Below, in pieces: positions 1 through 8,028 of a stretch of DNA of 58,312 bases; the stretch's first letter is position 1, and each line of letters opens with the position of its first letter. The stretch spans positions 1-58,312 of the forward strand of contig CANCVB010000015.1 in assembly GCA_947381415.1 (NCBI GenBank). Direction: 5' to 3'. A program made the translations under genes and the position numbers. The notes beneath the pieces are model-generated. The model was not told where the DNA came from and ran no database searches. It saw only the letters and a program-made list of their open reading frames with translations. The stretch comes from Burkholderiales bacterium. GTDB lineage: Bacteria > Pseudomonadota > Gammaproteobacteria > Burkholderiales > Burkholderiaceae_C.

Positions 1-344
1 GCTTGCCTGTGGTGGCCACCCTCAGTGAACTTACTGAGGATGCACTCATGCAAATTCTGACCGAGCCGAAAAATGCGTTGGTGAAGCAATACAACAAATT
101 GTTTGGAATGGAAGGTGTTGAACTGGAAATTCGACCTTCTGCACTCAAGGCGATTGCCAAAAAGGCCTTGGCCCGAAAAACCGGTGCCCGTGGACTGCGT
201 TCTATTCTTGAACAATCGCTGATCGACACCATGTTTGAATTGCCCAACAGCACCAATGTTGAGAAAGTGGTTGTAGAAGAATCTACGATCGAAGAGAACA
301 AACCTCCTTTATTGGTCTACCGAGAGGCAGCCAAAAAGGCCTGA
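1..344 (+). CDS. clpX: ATP-dependent Clp protease ATP-binding subunit ClpX (3' part only)
   Basis: This is the C-terminal end of ClpX, the AAA+ unfoldase that feeds substrates to the ClpP peptidase in the cytoplasm. The gene starts left of the window; the reading frame is entered at base 3 and ends at TGA 342-344. Visible family marks are the RLPVVATL-like segment at the edge, the [13 protein letters not shown] segment, and the sensor-2 motif [12 protein letters not shown], which belong to the C-terminal small AAA+ subdomain. The ATP site and the zinc-binding N-domain lie outside the window. lon follows 49 bases downstream on the same strand, a common order in proteobacteria. Identification is secure, but the start cannot be seen. 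Confidence 0.95.
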   Translation, partial: LPVVATLSELTEDALMQILTEPKNALVKQYNKLFGMEGVELEIRPSALKAIAKKALARKTGARGLRSILEQSLIDTMFELPNSTNVEKVVVEESTIEENKPPLLVYREAAKKA

Positions 345-393
345 TTTCCCCGTCGACCCTAGGTTGACTTTTTTCCAGAATGGAAGTTTGACC

Positions 394-2811
394 ATGTCAG
401 GACAAACCCCTTTACCCGCCATCGCTATCGATCTGCCCTTGTTGCCCCTGCGTGATGTGGTCGTGTTTCCCCACATGGTGATCCCGCTGTTTGTGGGTCG
501 ACCCAAAAGCATCAAGGCACTGGAAACCGCCATGGCAGCTGATCGCAGCATCATGTTGGTCGCCCAAAAAGCCGCAGCCAAAGACGAACCTTTGGTGACC
601 GACATGTTCGAGGTCGGTTGCGTATCCACCATTTTGCAAATGATCAAATTGCCCGATGGCACTGTCAAGGTGCTGGTTGAGGGACAGCAACGCGCCATGG
701 TCAACCGCATTGAAGATGGCCCTTCGCATTTCGTGTGCACATTGACGCCGGTGTTGCCTGCTGAAGTGGGTGACCAAGACACCGAAATTGAAGCTTTGCG
801 CCGTGCGGTGATGCAGCAGTTTGACCAGTACGTCAAACTGAATAAAAAAATCCCGCCTGAAATCCTGACATCCATTTCCAGCATTGATGATGCAGGGCGC
901 TTGGCGGACACCATCGCCGCGCACTTGCCCCTGAAGCTTGAGAATAAACAAGCCGTGTTGGATTTACCCCAGATCAAAGAGCGCTTAGACAACCTCTATA
1001 CCCAACTTGAGCGTGAAGTGGACATCTTGAATGTCGATAAACGCATCCGTGGTCGCGTTAAGCGGCAGATGGAAAAAAACCAACGCGATTTCTATTTGAA
1101 CGAGCAAGTCAAAGCCATTCAAAAGGAATTGGGCGAAGGTGAAGAGGGCGCTGACATTGAAGAGATCGAGAAAAAGATCAAAGCGGCTCGCATGTCCACC
1201 GAGGCACGCAAGAAAGCTGACAGCGAACTCAAAAAGCTCAAACTCATGTCACCCATGTCGGCCGAGGCCACAGTGGTGCGTAATTACATTGATGTGTTGG
1301 TCGGTTTGCCTTGGAGCAAACGTACCAAGATCAAGCACGATTTGATGAACGCTGAAGCGGTGCTCAATGAAGACCACTACGGTCTTGAAAAAGTCAAAGA
1401 CCGCATCTTGGAATATTTGGCAGTGCAGCAACGTGTCGATAAAGTCAAGGCACCTATTTTGTGTTTGGTTGGTCCCCCTGGTGTGGGTAAAACCTCTTTG
1501 GGTCAGTCCATCGCCAAAGCCACGGGTCGCAAATACGTGCGCATGGCGCTGGGTGGCATGCGTGACGAGGCTGAAATCCGCGGTCACCGTCGCACCTACA
1601 TCGGCGCTCTGCCAGGCAAGGTGTTGCAGAACCTCTCCAAGGTCAATACCCGCAATCCTTTGTTCTTGTTGGACGAGATTGACAAGCTGGGTTCAGACTT
1701 TCGTGGGGACCCCTCCAGTGCCTTGCTCGAGGTTCTCGACCCTGAACAAAACAACACCTTTAACGACCATTACGTGGAAGTCGATTTCGATTTGAGCGAC
1801 GTGATGTTTGTGGCCACCTCCAACTCGATGAACATCCCCCCCGCGTTGTTGGACCGCATGGAAGTGATTCGTTTATCGGGCTATACCGAGGATGAAAAAA
1901 TCAACATCGCGACACGCTACTTGATTCCTAAACAGTTGAAAAACAACGGCATCAAGGAAGAAGAGTTGCGCATTGAAGAGTCCGCGGTGCGCGACATTGT
2001 TCGCTATTACACACGTGAGGCGGGTGTGCGTTCATTGGAGCGTGAAATCTCCAAGATTTGCCGCAAAGTGGTGAAGGCCTTGTTGCTCAAAACCATGCAA
2101 CCCGTGGTGGTGGTCAACGAAGATAACCTCAATGACTTCTTGAGTGTGCGCAAGTACACCTATGGACGCGCTGAAAAACAAAACCAAGTGGGCCAAGTCG
2201 TGGGCTTGGCTTGGACAGAGGTGGGTGGCGATTTGCTTACCATCGAAGCCGCCATCATTCCTGGCAAAGGCAACATCACACGTACAGGTTCTTTGGGCGA
2301 TGTGATGAAAGAGTCTGTCGAGGCGGCACGCACTGTGGTGCGCAGTCGTTCTGCCAGTTTGGGTATTCGCAGCGATGTGTTTGAAAAGTCCGATATACAC
2401 GTGCATGTTCCCGATGGTGCAACCCCTAAAGATGGACCCAGTGCGGGTGCAGCCATTACCTTGTCCATCGTCTCCGCGCTGACAGGCATTCCTGTACGCA
2501 GTGATGTTGCGATGACGGGTGAGATCACATTGCGCGGTGAAGTGACCGAGATTGGCGGCCTGAAAGAAAAATTGTTGGCTGCATTGCGAGGTGGCATCAA
2601 AACGGTTTTGATCCCCGAGCAAAACGTCAAAGATTTGCAAGAAATTCCTGACAACGTCAAAACCAATCTTGAAATCATTCCCGTTCGCTGGATTGACAAG
2701 GTGCTTGAAATTGCACTGGAACGCATACCCACGCCCTTGCCTGCTGAGGAGGCGGAAGTGGTTGCTGCAACACCAGCGGCCAAAGTCTCGACAGCGGCAA
2801 TTAAACATTGA
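394..2811 (+). CDS. lon: ATP-dependent protease Lon
   Basis: Lon is the cytoplasmic AAA+ serine protease that degrades damaged and regulatory proteins. The protein has 805 residues, a normal length. It holds an N-terminal LON substrate-binding domain (LPLLPLRDVVVFPHMVIPLF near residues 14-35), a coiled-coil middle rich in Lys and Glu, the Walker A motif GPPGVGKTS at about 360-368, and the peptidase domain with the Ser-Lys dyad: Ser683 in PKDGPSAG and Lys726 in GGLKEKLLAA. A TTG at 364 would extend it by ten residues, but the ATG at 394 has a GGAAG ribosome binding site seven bases upstream and begins the conserved protein, so it is preferred. The C-terminus ends in an Ala/Val-rich tail of about 20 residues. 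It probably forms one region with clpX. Confidence 0.97.
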   Translation: MSGQTPLPAIAIDLPLLPLRDVVVFPHMVIPLFVGRPKSIKALETAMAADRSIMLVAQKAAAKDEPLVTDMFEVGCVSTILQMIKLPDGTVKVLVEGQQRAMVNRIEDGPSHFVCTLTPVLPAEVGDQDTEIEALRRAVMQQFDQYVKLNKKIPPEILTSISSIDDAGRLADTIAAHLPLKLENKQAVLDLPQIKERLDNLYTQLEREVDILNVDKRIRGRVKRQMEKNQRDFYLNEQVKAIQKELGEGEEGADIEEIEKKIKAARMSTEARKKADSELKKLKLMSPMSAEATVVRNYIDVLVGLPWSKRTKIKHDLMNAEAVLNEDHYGLEKVKDRILEYLAVQQRVDKVKAPILCLVGPPGVGKTSLGQSIAKATGRKYVRMALGGMRDEAEIRGHRRTYIGALPGKVLQNLSKVNTRNPLFLLDEIDKLGSDFRGDPSSALLEVLDPEQNNTFNDHYVEVDFDLSDVMFVATSNSMNIPPALLDRMEVIRLSGYTEDEKINIATRYLIPKQLKNNGIKEEELRIEESAVRDIVRYYTREAGVRSLEREISKICRKVVKALLLKTMQPVVVVNEDNLNDFLSVRKYTYGRAEKQNQVGQVVGLAWTEVGGDLLTIEAAIIPGKGNITRTGSLGDVMKESVEAARTVVRSRSASLGIRSDVFEKSDIHVHVPDGATPKDGPSAGAAITLSIVSALTGIPVRSDVAMTGEITLRGEVTEIGGLKEKLLAALRGGIKTVLIPEQNVKDLQEIPDNVKTNLEIIPVRWIDKVLEIALERIPTPLPAEEAEVVAATPAAKVSTAAIKH

Positions 2812-2823
2812 TGGCCAAGGAAT

Positions 2824-2840
2824 AAAAAAGGCGCTTTTTT
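2824..2840 (+). terminator. possible weak terminator after lon
   Basis: Seven A/G bases pair with CTTTTTT across a three-base GCG loop, starting 13 bases after the lon stop. The stem is almost all A-T, so it is a weak candidate. The likely -10 box of the tRNA-Gly gene (TATACT, 2845-2850) follows at once, so the site may only be tRNA promoter background. Confidence 0.35.
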
Positions 2841-2861
2841 CCGTTATACTTTGCGCCTCAT

Positions 2862-2937
2862 GCGGGAATAGCTCAGTTGGTAGAGCGCAACCTTGCCAAG
2901 GTTGAGGTCGCGAGTTCGAGCCTCGTTTCCCGCTCCA
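2862..2937 (+). tRNA. tRNA-Gly (GCC)
   Basis: A 76-base cloverleaf: acceptor arm GCGGGAA pairs with TTCCCGC (2927-2933), discriminator T, and an encoded CCA (2935-2937). The anticodon loop CTTGCCAAG gives anticodon GCC (glycine GGC/GGT codons). The T-arm has GTTCGAG. A TATACT -10 box ends 11 bases before the mature 5' end; no clear -35 was found. Confidence 0.96.
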
Positions 2938-2943
2938 CACATG

Positions 2944-2973
2944 AAAAAGGGAAGCCAAAAGCTTCCCTTTTTT
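2944..2973 (+). terminator. rho-independent terminator between two tRNA genes
   Basis: A twelve-base arm (AAAAAGGGAAGC) pairs fully with GCTTCCCTTTTT across a five-base CAAAA loop, and the downstream arm runs into a T-run. It begins seven bases after the tRNA-Gly CCA end and stops ten bases before tRNA-Cys. Confidence 0.75.
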
Positions 2974-2983
2974 CTCGGTCTTC

Positions 2984-3057
2984 GGCGCGGTAGCAAAGCG
3001 GTTATGCACCGGATTGCAAATCCGTGTAGGTCGGTTCGACTCCGGCCCGCGCCTCCA
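2984..3057 (+). tRNA. tRNA-Cys (GCA)
   Basis: A 74-base cloverleaf: acceptor GGCGCGG pairs with CCGCGCC (3047-3053), discriminator T, encoded CCA at 3055-3057. The anticodon loop ATTGCAAAT gives anticodon GCA (cysteine). It lies just beyond the tRNA-Gly terminator, leaving almost no room for a promoter of its own. Confidence 0.96.
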
Positions 3058-3097
3058 ATTAAATCAACAAGTTAGACCCGCGATGGGGCTGTTTATT

Positions 3098-3316
3098 TCA
3101 AGCCCAAACATCCACCTCAGTGCCCAATGTGTCTAATTGCGATTTAGGCTTATGGTTGGTGTTTTTCAGTGGCTCGGTAGGGGTATCTTGTTTTGAAGCA
3201 GTTGTAACTTCGTCTACCGTTTCCATGGTGAGTGCCTGATTCACAGAGGAAACTTTTTTGATGGCGCCTTGCGCTCTGTTCAAGGGGCGATTCATGCTGA
3301 CACTGGTGATTTTCAT
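3098..3316 (-). CDS. small hypothetical protein (72 aa)
   Basis: I do not recognise this protein. It is 72 residues, soluble-looking, rich in Thr, Lys and Asn, with no cysteine, signal peptide or membrane segment. The support for a gene is the start: on the minus strand an AGGAGA ribosome binding site lies five bases before the ATG, in a gap that separates it from a divergently read hydrolase gene. A longer overlapping frame on the same strand lacks such a site. It could be a small regulator or an orphan; the coding call itself is only moderately supported. Confidence 0.5.
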   Translation of the reverse strand: MKITSVSMNRPLNRAQGAIKKVSSVNQALTMETVDEVTTASKQDTPTEPLKNTNHKPKSQLDTLGTEVDVWA

Positions 3317-3422
3317 AGTCTCTCCTAGACCGGTTGGGTATTTTCACCAGTCCACCCTTGTATCGACAGGTCCCAGAAAAAGTTAAATTACCTGTTCTCA
3401 TGCCCTGTAAGGTAGCGCACCT

Positions 3423-4319
3423 ATGTCGAATTTCCACCATTCACAGCCCCCTAGCGAGTGGCATGTCTCGACACAAAGCGTAGATTTTGTCTGTCTGAGA
3501 CAAGGCAGCGGTCCGCTTGTGTTGCTGGTCCATGGTTTTCCAGATATTCCCCAATCGTGGACCGCGCAAATGCAAGCCCTATCTGCTGCGGGTTACACGG
3601 TGGTCGTGCCTTACTTGCCAGGTTATTTGCCTTCCCGCATGAAAGGCGAAGCTTTCTTTGACAAAGCGAGTTTGGTGAATGCCTTTGTGGGCTTGATACA
3701 AACCATTTCACCGCATCAAAAAGTGTTTTATATCGGACAGGATTGGGGCGCCATCATTGGGTATGCCTTGTGTGCAGCAAGATCAGAGTTGTTGCACAGT
3801 GCTGTGCTGATGGCAGTGCCGCATCCGCAGATCGTTGCCGAGTCTTTGCTGGTGCCTAAGCATGTACAGCGGTCCTTTCATTGGTGGTTTTTCCAGCAAG
3901 CCGATTTGCCGGAGCAAGCATTGCTGGCCAATGACATGGCTTTCATTGATTACCTGTGGCAGTACTGGTCGGTACCGAACTTTCAAGACCCCGATCATCT
4001 TGTGCAAGTCAAAGCGTGTTTGGCGCAACCTGGCGTCATGTCAACGGCTTTGGCTTATTACAGAGCCATGTTTAACCCCAGTCTGGCCGATCCGCTTTTG
4101 GGTGCATTACGCGAGGACATGCAACGCACGATTTCTATCCCTGTCTTGGCTCTGTGCGGTGAACAAGACATGCGTGCCGAATTGATGCGAGAGCAATCCG
4201 CGTGTTTTGCAGGTCACTATGACTACCAAGAGGTTGCAAATGCGGGGCATTTCTTGCAACGCGAGCAAAGCGAGGCTGTCAATGCGCTTTTACTGGATTG
4301 GTTGTCTCGACCGGCTTGA
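3423..4319 (+). CDS. alpha/beta hydrolase of the epoxide hydrolase / haloalkane dehalogenase type
   Basis: A 298-residue cytoplasmic alpha/beta-fold hydrolase. The oxyanion-hole HGFP motif is at residues 37-40, the nucleophile elbow GQDWGA has an aspartate (Asp107) where esterases have serine, and the catalytic histidine is His276 in NAGHFLQRE. An Asp nucleophile is the mark of epoxide hydrolases and haloalkane dehalogenases, with a helical cap between about residues 130 and 210. The acid member is likely the Asp in the LCGEQDMRAE segment. No signal peptide. It precedes a Liv-type importer on the same strand with an 87-base gap, so it may act on an imported compound; that link is inference. 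Substrate unknown. Confidence 0.85.
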   Translation: MSNFHHSQPPSEWHVSTQSVDFVCLRQGSGPLVLLVHGFPDIPQSWTAQMQALSAAGYTVVVPYLPGYLPSRMKGEAFFDKASLVNAFVGLIQTISPHQKVFYIGQDWGAIIGYALCAARSELLHSAVLMAVPHPQIVAESLLVPKHVQRSFHWWFFQQADLPEQALLANDMAFIDYLWQYWSVPNFQDPDHLVQVKACLAQPGVMSTALAYYRAMFNPSLADPLLGALREDMQRTISIPVLALCGEQDMRAELMREQSACFAGHYDYQEVANAGHFLQREQSEAVNALLLDWLSRPA

Positions 4320-4406
4320 TGCATTCGGGTTAACCATAGGTAGTTCGCCCTGACCAACACGCGAAGATAGCCGGTTACAGATTTCTGTCGTGAATAGGCG
4401 CTGAAG

Positions 4407-5186
4407 ATGGTTGATGATGTCATCCTGGAAACCCACCAACTGGTCAAAGAGTTCAAAGGATTTGTTGCCGTCAACGCAGTGGATTTGAAAATACAGCGTG
4501 GAACCATTCATGCCTTGATTGGCCCCAATGGGGCAGGCAAAACCACTTTCTTTAATTTGCTCACCAAATTCTTGATACCCACGAGTGGGCGTATTCTTTT
4601 TAATCAGCATGACATAACCGCTGAAAAACCTGCCCAAGTCGCACGTCGCGGCATTGTTCGGTCGTTCCAGATTTCAGCCACTTTTCCGCACCTGACTGTT
4701 TTGGAAAATGTGCGCATTGCACTGCAACGTTCGGTTGGCTCATCGTTTGATTTTTGGCGTTCGCAAAACAGCTTGAACCGCCTCAACGACCAAGCTATGC
4801 AGTTATTGCAGCAAGTCGAACTGGCTGATTTTTCTTCTGTACAAGCGGTCGAGTTGTCGTATGGTCGAAAACGTGCTTTGGAAATTGCCACCACCTTGGC
4901 CACTGAACCTGAACTCATGCTTTTGGATGAACCGACGCAAGGCATGGGACATGAAGATGTCGACAAGGTCACGCAGTTGATTAAAAAGGTCAGCGCCAAT
5001 CGCACCGTCTTGATGGTTGAACACAATATGGGCGTGGTCTCGCAAATTGCCGACACCATCAGTGTGTTGCAACGAGGGCAAATCATCGCTGAAGGCCCCT
5101 ACGCCCAAGTGTCACAAGACCCTTTGGTTCTCGAGGCCTACATGGGCAGTACCGAAGCAGCTTTGGCAGGTGCCCATGGTCACTGA
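4407..5186 (+). CDS. Liv-type ABC transporter ATPase (LivG-like)
   Basis: A 259-residue ATPase of the branched-chain amino acid (HAAT) importer family, acting on the inner face of the membrane. Walker A GPNGAGKT is at residues 39-46. The family signature reads LSYG, which is the usual LivG form, followed by RKRALEIA; Walker B is LMLLDEPTQGM. The Q-loop region carries RSFQISATFPHLTVLENV. First gene of a five-gene importer cassette; its stop overlaps the start of the second ATPase gene by 11 bases, which suggests translational coupling. Substrates of this family go well beyond Leu/Ile/Val (amides, urea, dicarboxylates, aromatic acids), so no substrate is assigned. Confidence 0.92.
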   Translation: MVDDVILETHQLVKEFKGFVAVNAVDLKIQRGTIHALIGPNGAGKTTFFNLLTKFLIPTSGRILFNQHDITAEKPAQVARRGIVRSFQISATFPHLTVLENVRIALQRSVGSSFDFWRSQNSLNRLNDQAMQLLQQVELADFSSVQAVELSYGRKRALEIATTLATEPELMLLDEPTQGMGHEDVDKVTQLIKKVSANRTVLMVEHNMGVVSQIADTISVLQRGQIIAEGPYAQVSQDPLVLEAYMGSTEAALAGAHGH

Positions 5187-5898
5187 AACCGTTTCTTCCG
5201 TTCCTTTTCTGCGAATGCAGGGCGTGAATGCCTTTTATGGCGAGTCACACATCTTGCACGGCGTGGATTTGGTGGTGAACCAAGGTGAGTTGGTGACTTT
5301 GCTGGGGCGCAATGGCGCTGGGCGTACAACCACTATCAAATCGGTATTGGGCTTGGTGGGGCAGCGAAGTGGTTCGATCGAAATCTTAGGGCAAGAAACC
5401 ATAGCCTGGGACACCCACCACATTGCCCGCTTGGGTGTGGGTTACTGCCCCGAGGAGCGAGGTATTTTTGCCAGTCTCACCTGCGAGGAAAACCTGCTGT
5501 TGCCCCCCGTCATTGCACCTGGTGCCATGAGTGTGGATGAGATTTACAGCATCTTTCCCAATTTATATGAGCGCCGAAACAGTCCGGGTACCCGTTTGTC
5601 TGGGGGTGAGCAGCAAATGTTGGCCATTGCACGCATCTTGCGTACGGGCGCAAAACTGTTGTTGTTGGATGAAATCTCCGAAGGTTTGGCGCCTGTGATT
5701 GTGCAAGCCTTGTCTCGCATGATTCATACCCTGCGTGAAAAGCAATTCACCATCATCATGATTGAACAAAATTTCCGCTTTGCCAGTGGCTTGGCAGACC
5801 GTTTCTATGTGATGGAGCATGGCCGCATTGTTGAAGGCTTCGCCGCCAGTGAATTGCCTGGCAAGATGTCTATGCTCAATGCGTATTTAGGTATTTGA
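5176..5898 (+). CDS. Liv-type ABC transporter ATPase (LivF-like), Walker A Lys replaced by Arg
   Basis: The second ATPase of the importer, 240 residues from the ATG at 5176, which lies inside the end of the preceding gene. A longer in-frame reading from 5017 has no family similarity in its first part. The signature LSGGEQQMLAIARI and the Walker B LLLLDEISEGLAP are LivF-like. The Walker A motif reads GRNGAGRTT, with Arg50 where the nucleotide-binding lysine is normally found. All other motifs look intact, so this ATP site may hydrolyse poorly or tolerate Arg. The heterodimer with the LivG-like subunit would still have one standard Walker A. Confidence 0.9.
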   Translation: MVTETVSSVPFLRMQGVNAFYGESHILHGVDLVVNQGELVTLLGRNGAGRTTTIKSVLGLVGQRSGSIEILGQETIAWDTHHIARLGVGYCPEERGIFASLTCEENLLLPPVIAPGAMSVDEIYSIFPNLYERRNSPGTRLSGGEQQMLAIARILRTGAKLLLLDEISEGLAPVIVQALSRMIHTLREKQFTIIMIEQNFRFASGLADRFYVMEHGRIVEGFAASELPGKMSMLNAYLGI

Positions 5899-5917
5899 TT
5901 TTTAAAGGAAGACCACC

Positions 5918-7132
5918 ATGAAATTCACTGTCAATACCGTATTGGCTTGTATGTTGACTGCGCTGGGCATGAATGCCCATGCGCAAATTTCGGATGGCAT
6001 CGTCAAAATTGGCGTGCTCAACGATATGTCCGGTTTGTACGCTGACATCACTGGCCCGGGTTCGGTTGTGGCCGCCAAGATGGCGGTTGAAGATTATTTG
6101 AAGAGCAGCAAAAGCAGCTTAAAGATTGAGATCGTCAGCGCCGATCACCAAAACAAAGCGGATATTGGCTCCAACATTGCACGCCAGTGGTACGACACTG
6201 ACAAAGTGGACATGATCATTGATGTGCCGACGTCCTCAGTGGCCTTGGCCATCAGCCAGGTCAGTCGCGAAAAGGGAAAAATCCATATCAACACCGGCGC
6301 AGCCACCGCAGATTTGACTGGCAAGGCTTGCTCACCCAATACGGTTCATTGGTTGTACGACACATGGATGTTGGCCAACGGCACAGGCAAAGCGGTGGTA
6401 CAGCACGGTGGAAACACCTGGTTCTTTTTGACGGCTGACTATGCTTTTGGTCAAGCCCTAGAGCGAGACACCGAGGCCGTGGTGTTGAAAAATGGCGGCA
6501 AGGTGTTGGGCAAAGTTCGCCATCCTTTAGCCACCCAAGATTTCTCCTCGTTTTTGTTGCAAGCGCAGGCCTCTAAAGCCAAGGTGATTGGCTTGGCCAA
6601 CGCCGGTGGCGACACCACCAACTCGATCAAGCAAGCCTATGAGTTTGGTATTGTCAAAGGTGGTCAAACCTTGGCGGGTTTGTTGGTCTTTTTGACAGAC
6701 ATCCATTCTTTGGGTTTGGAAAAAGCCCAAGGCCTGTACCTCACTGAAACCTTTTACTGGGACTTGAACGACCAAACCCGGGCGTGGTCCAAACGCTTCG
6801 CTGCACTCAACAACGGCAAATACCCCTCGATGGACCAAGCAGGTGTGTATGCAGGCATCTTGCATTATTTGAAGGCAGTGGATGCAGGCAAGACAGATGA
6901 CGGTACCAAGGTAACGCAAAAGATGAAAGACCTGCCTACCGATGATGTGTTGTTTGGCAAGGGCACTGTTCGCAAAGATGGTCGTAAGTTGCATCCCGCG
7001 TATTTGTTTGAGGTGAAAAAACCCTCGGAGTCCAAAGGCCCTTACGACTACTACAAATTGTTGGCCACCATTCCTGCTGAACAAGCCTTTCGCCCTTTGA
7101 ATGAAGGCGACTGCCCTCTGGTGAAGAACTGA
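5918..7132 (+). CDS. periplasmic substrate-binding protein of Liv-type ABC importer
   Basis: A 404-residue solute-binding protein of the Peripla_BP_6 family with a clear signal peptide (MKFTVNTVLACMLTALG, cleavage after NAHA). The mature start, SDGIVKIGVLNDMSGLYADI, is the typical first strand and loop of this family; the SGLYAD loop normally contacts the ligand's carboxylate. A ribosome binding site AAGGAAG precedes the ATG. It sits between the ATPase and permease genes. The ligand cannot be read from sequence. In this family nearby catabolic genes often point to the ligand; here the neighbours are an Asp-type hydrolase and an exported RraA-like protein. Confidence 0.92.
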   Translation: MKFTVNTVLACMLTALGMNAHAQISDGIVKIGVLNDMSGLYADITGPGSVVAAKMAVEDYLKSSKSSLKIEIVSADHQNKADIGSNIARQWYDTDKVDMIIDVPTSSVALAISQVSREKGKIHINTGAATADLTGKACSPNTVHWLYDTWMLANGTGKAVVQHGGNTWFFLTADYAFGQALERDTEAVVLKNGGKVLGKVRHPLATQDFSSFLLQAQASKAKVIGLANAGGDTTNSIKQAYEFGIVKGGQTLAGLLVFLTDIHSLGLEKAQGLYLTETFYWDLNDQTRAWSKRFAALNNGKYPSMDQAGVYAGILHYLKAVDAGKTDDGTKVTQKMKDLPTDDVLFGKGTVRKDGRKLHPAYLFEVKKPSESKGPYDYYKLLATIPAEQAFRPLNEGDCPLVKN

Positions 7133-7139
7133 TTAGCGC

Positions 7140-8024
7140 ATGGAACTGTTTGGCATTCCCTCGCAAGCACTGTTTGGTCAGTTGTTAATCGGGCTGATCA
7201 ACGGCTCGTTTTATGCGTTGCTGTCTTTGGGATTGGCCGTGATTTTTGGCTTGCTCAACATCATCAACTTCAGCCATGGCGCGCAGTACATGATGGGTGC
7301 GTTTGTGGCTTACCTGTCCTTGCAATGGTTCGGACTGAATTATTGGTTGGCTTTGGTGGTGGCTCCCTTGGTGGTTGGCGCGACGGGCGTTGTGGTCGAG
7401 CGAACCATGTTGGTTCGCTTGTACAAGCTAGACCATTTGTATGGCTTGCTGTTGACCTTTGGTTTGGCATTGATTCTGCAGGGCTTGTTTCGAAATGCCT
7501 ATGGGGCATCTGGCATGCCTTATGCAGTACCTGAGGTGTTTCAAGGTGCGGTGGATTTGGGATTCATGTTCCTGCCCAAGTACCGGGCTTGGGTCATCGT
7601 GGCTTCTATGCTGATTTGTTTCTCCACTTGGTTTGTGATTGAGCGTACCAAGTTGGGGGCCTACCTCAGGGCTGCGACTGAGAACCCTTCATTGGTGCAA
7701 GCATTTGGCATCAATGTGCCACGCATGATCACACTGACCTACGGTTTTGGTGTGGGTTTGGCGGCCTTGGCTGGGGTGATGGCGGCGCCCATTTACCAAG
7801 TCAGTCCCATGATGGGTGCTGACATCATCATCGTGGTGTTTGCGGTGGTGGTGATTGGCGGCATGGGTTCCATCATGGGTTCCATCTTGTCTGGTTTTGG
7901 TTTGGGTTTGATAGAAGGTTTGACCAAAGTGGTTTATCCCGAGGCATCCAATACCGTGATTTTTGTCATCATGGCCATTGTGTTGTTGATCAAACCCGCT
8001 GGTTTGTTTGGAACTGAGAAGTGA
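7140..8024 (+). CDS. Liv-type ABC transporter permease (LivH-like)
   Basis: A 294-residue inner-membrane permease, one half of the translocation pore. The N-terminal segment LLIGLINGSFYALLSLGLAV and the GLLNIINFSHG motif are hallmarks of LivH. The C-terminal half has the conserved loop region VGLAALAGVMAAP and FAVVVIGGMGSIMGS that docks onto the ATPases. About eight hydrophobic segments are visible. It starts seven bases after the binding-protein stop and ends four bases before the partner permease starts. Confidence 0.93.
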   Translation: MELFGIPSQALFGQLLIGLINGSFYALLSLGLAVIFGLLNIINFSHGAQYMMGAFVAYLSLQWFGLNYWLALVVAPLVVGATGVVVERTMLVRLYKLDHLYGLLLTFGLALILQGLFRNAYGASGMPYAVPEVFQGAVDLGFMFLPKYRAWVIVASMLICFSTWFVIERTKLGAYLRAATENPSLVQAFGINVPRMITLTYGFGVGLAALAGVMAAPIYQVSPMMGADIIIVVFAVVVIGGMGSIMGSILSGFGLGLIEGLTKVVYPEASNTVIFVIMAIVLLIKPAGLFGTEK

Positions 8025-8028
8025 CGCC

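Noticed and set aside
309-992. Long minus-strand frames inside lon
   Set aside because: They overlap the conserved lon coding sequence and show no signal peptide, domain or start site; shadow frames.
2862-3057. Integration of a mobile element at the tRNA genes
   Set aside because: No integrase gene or repeated tRNA 3' end was seen downstream; the region beyond is ordinary.
5017-5175. N-terminal extension of the LivF-like ATPase
   Set aside because: The extra 53 residues overlap livG in another frame and have no family similarity; the start at 5176 fits the family.
4407-5186. LSYG instead of LSGGQ in the LivG-like ATPase
   Set aside because: LSYG followed by R/Q residues is the normal signature form in LivG proteins, so it is not an anomaly.
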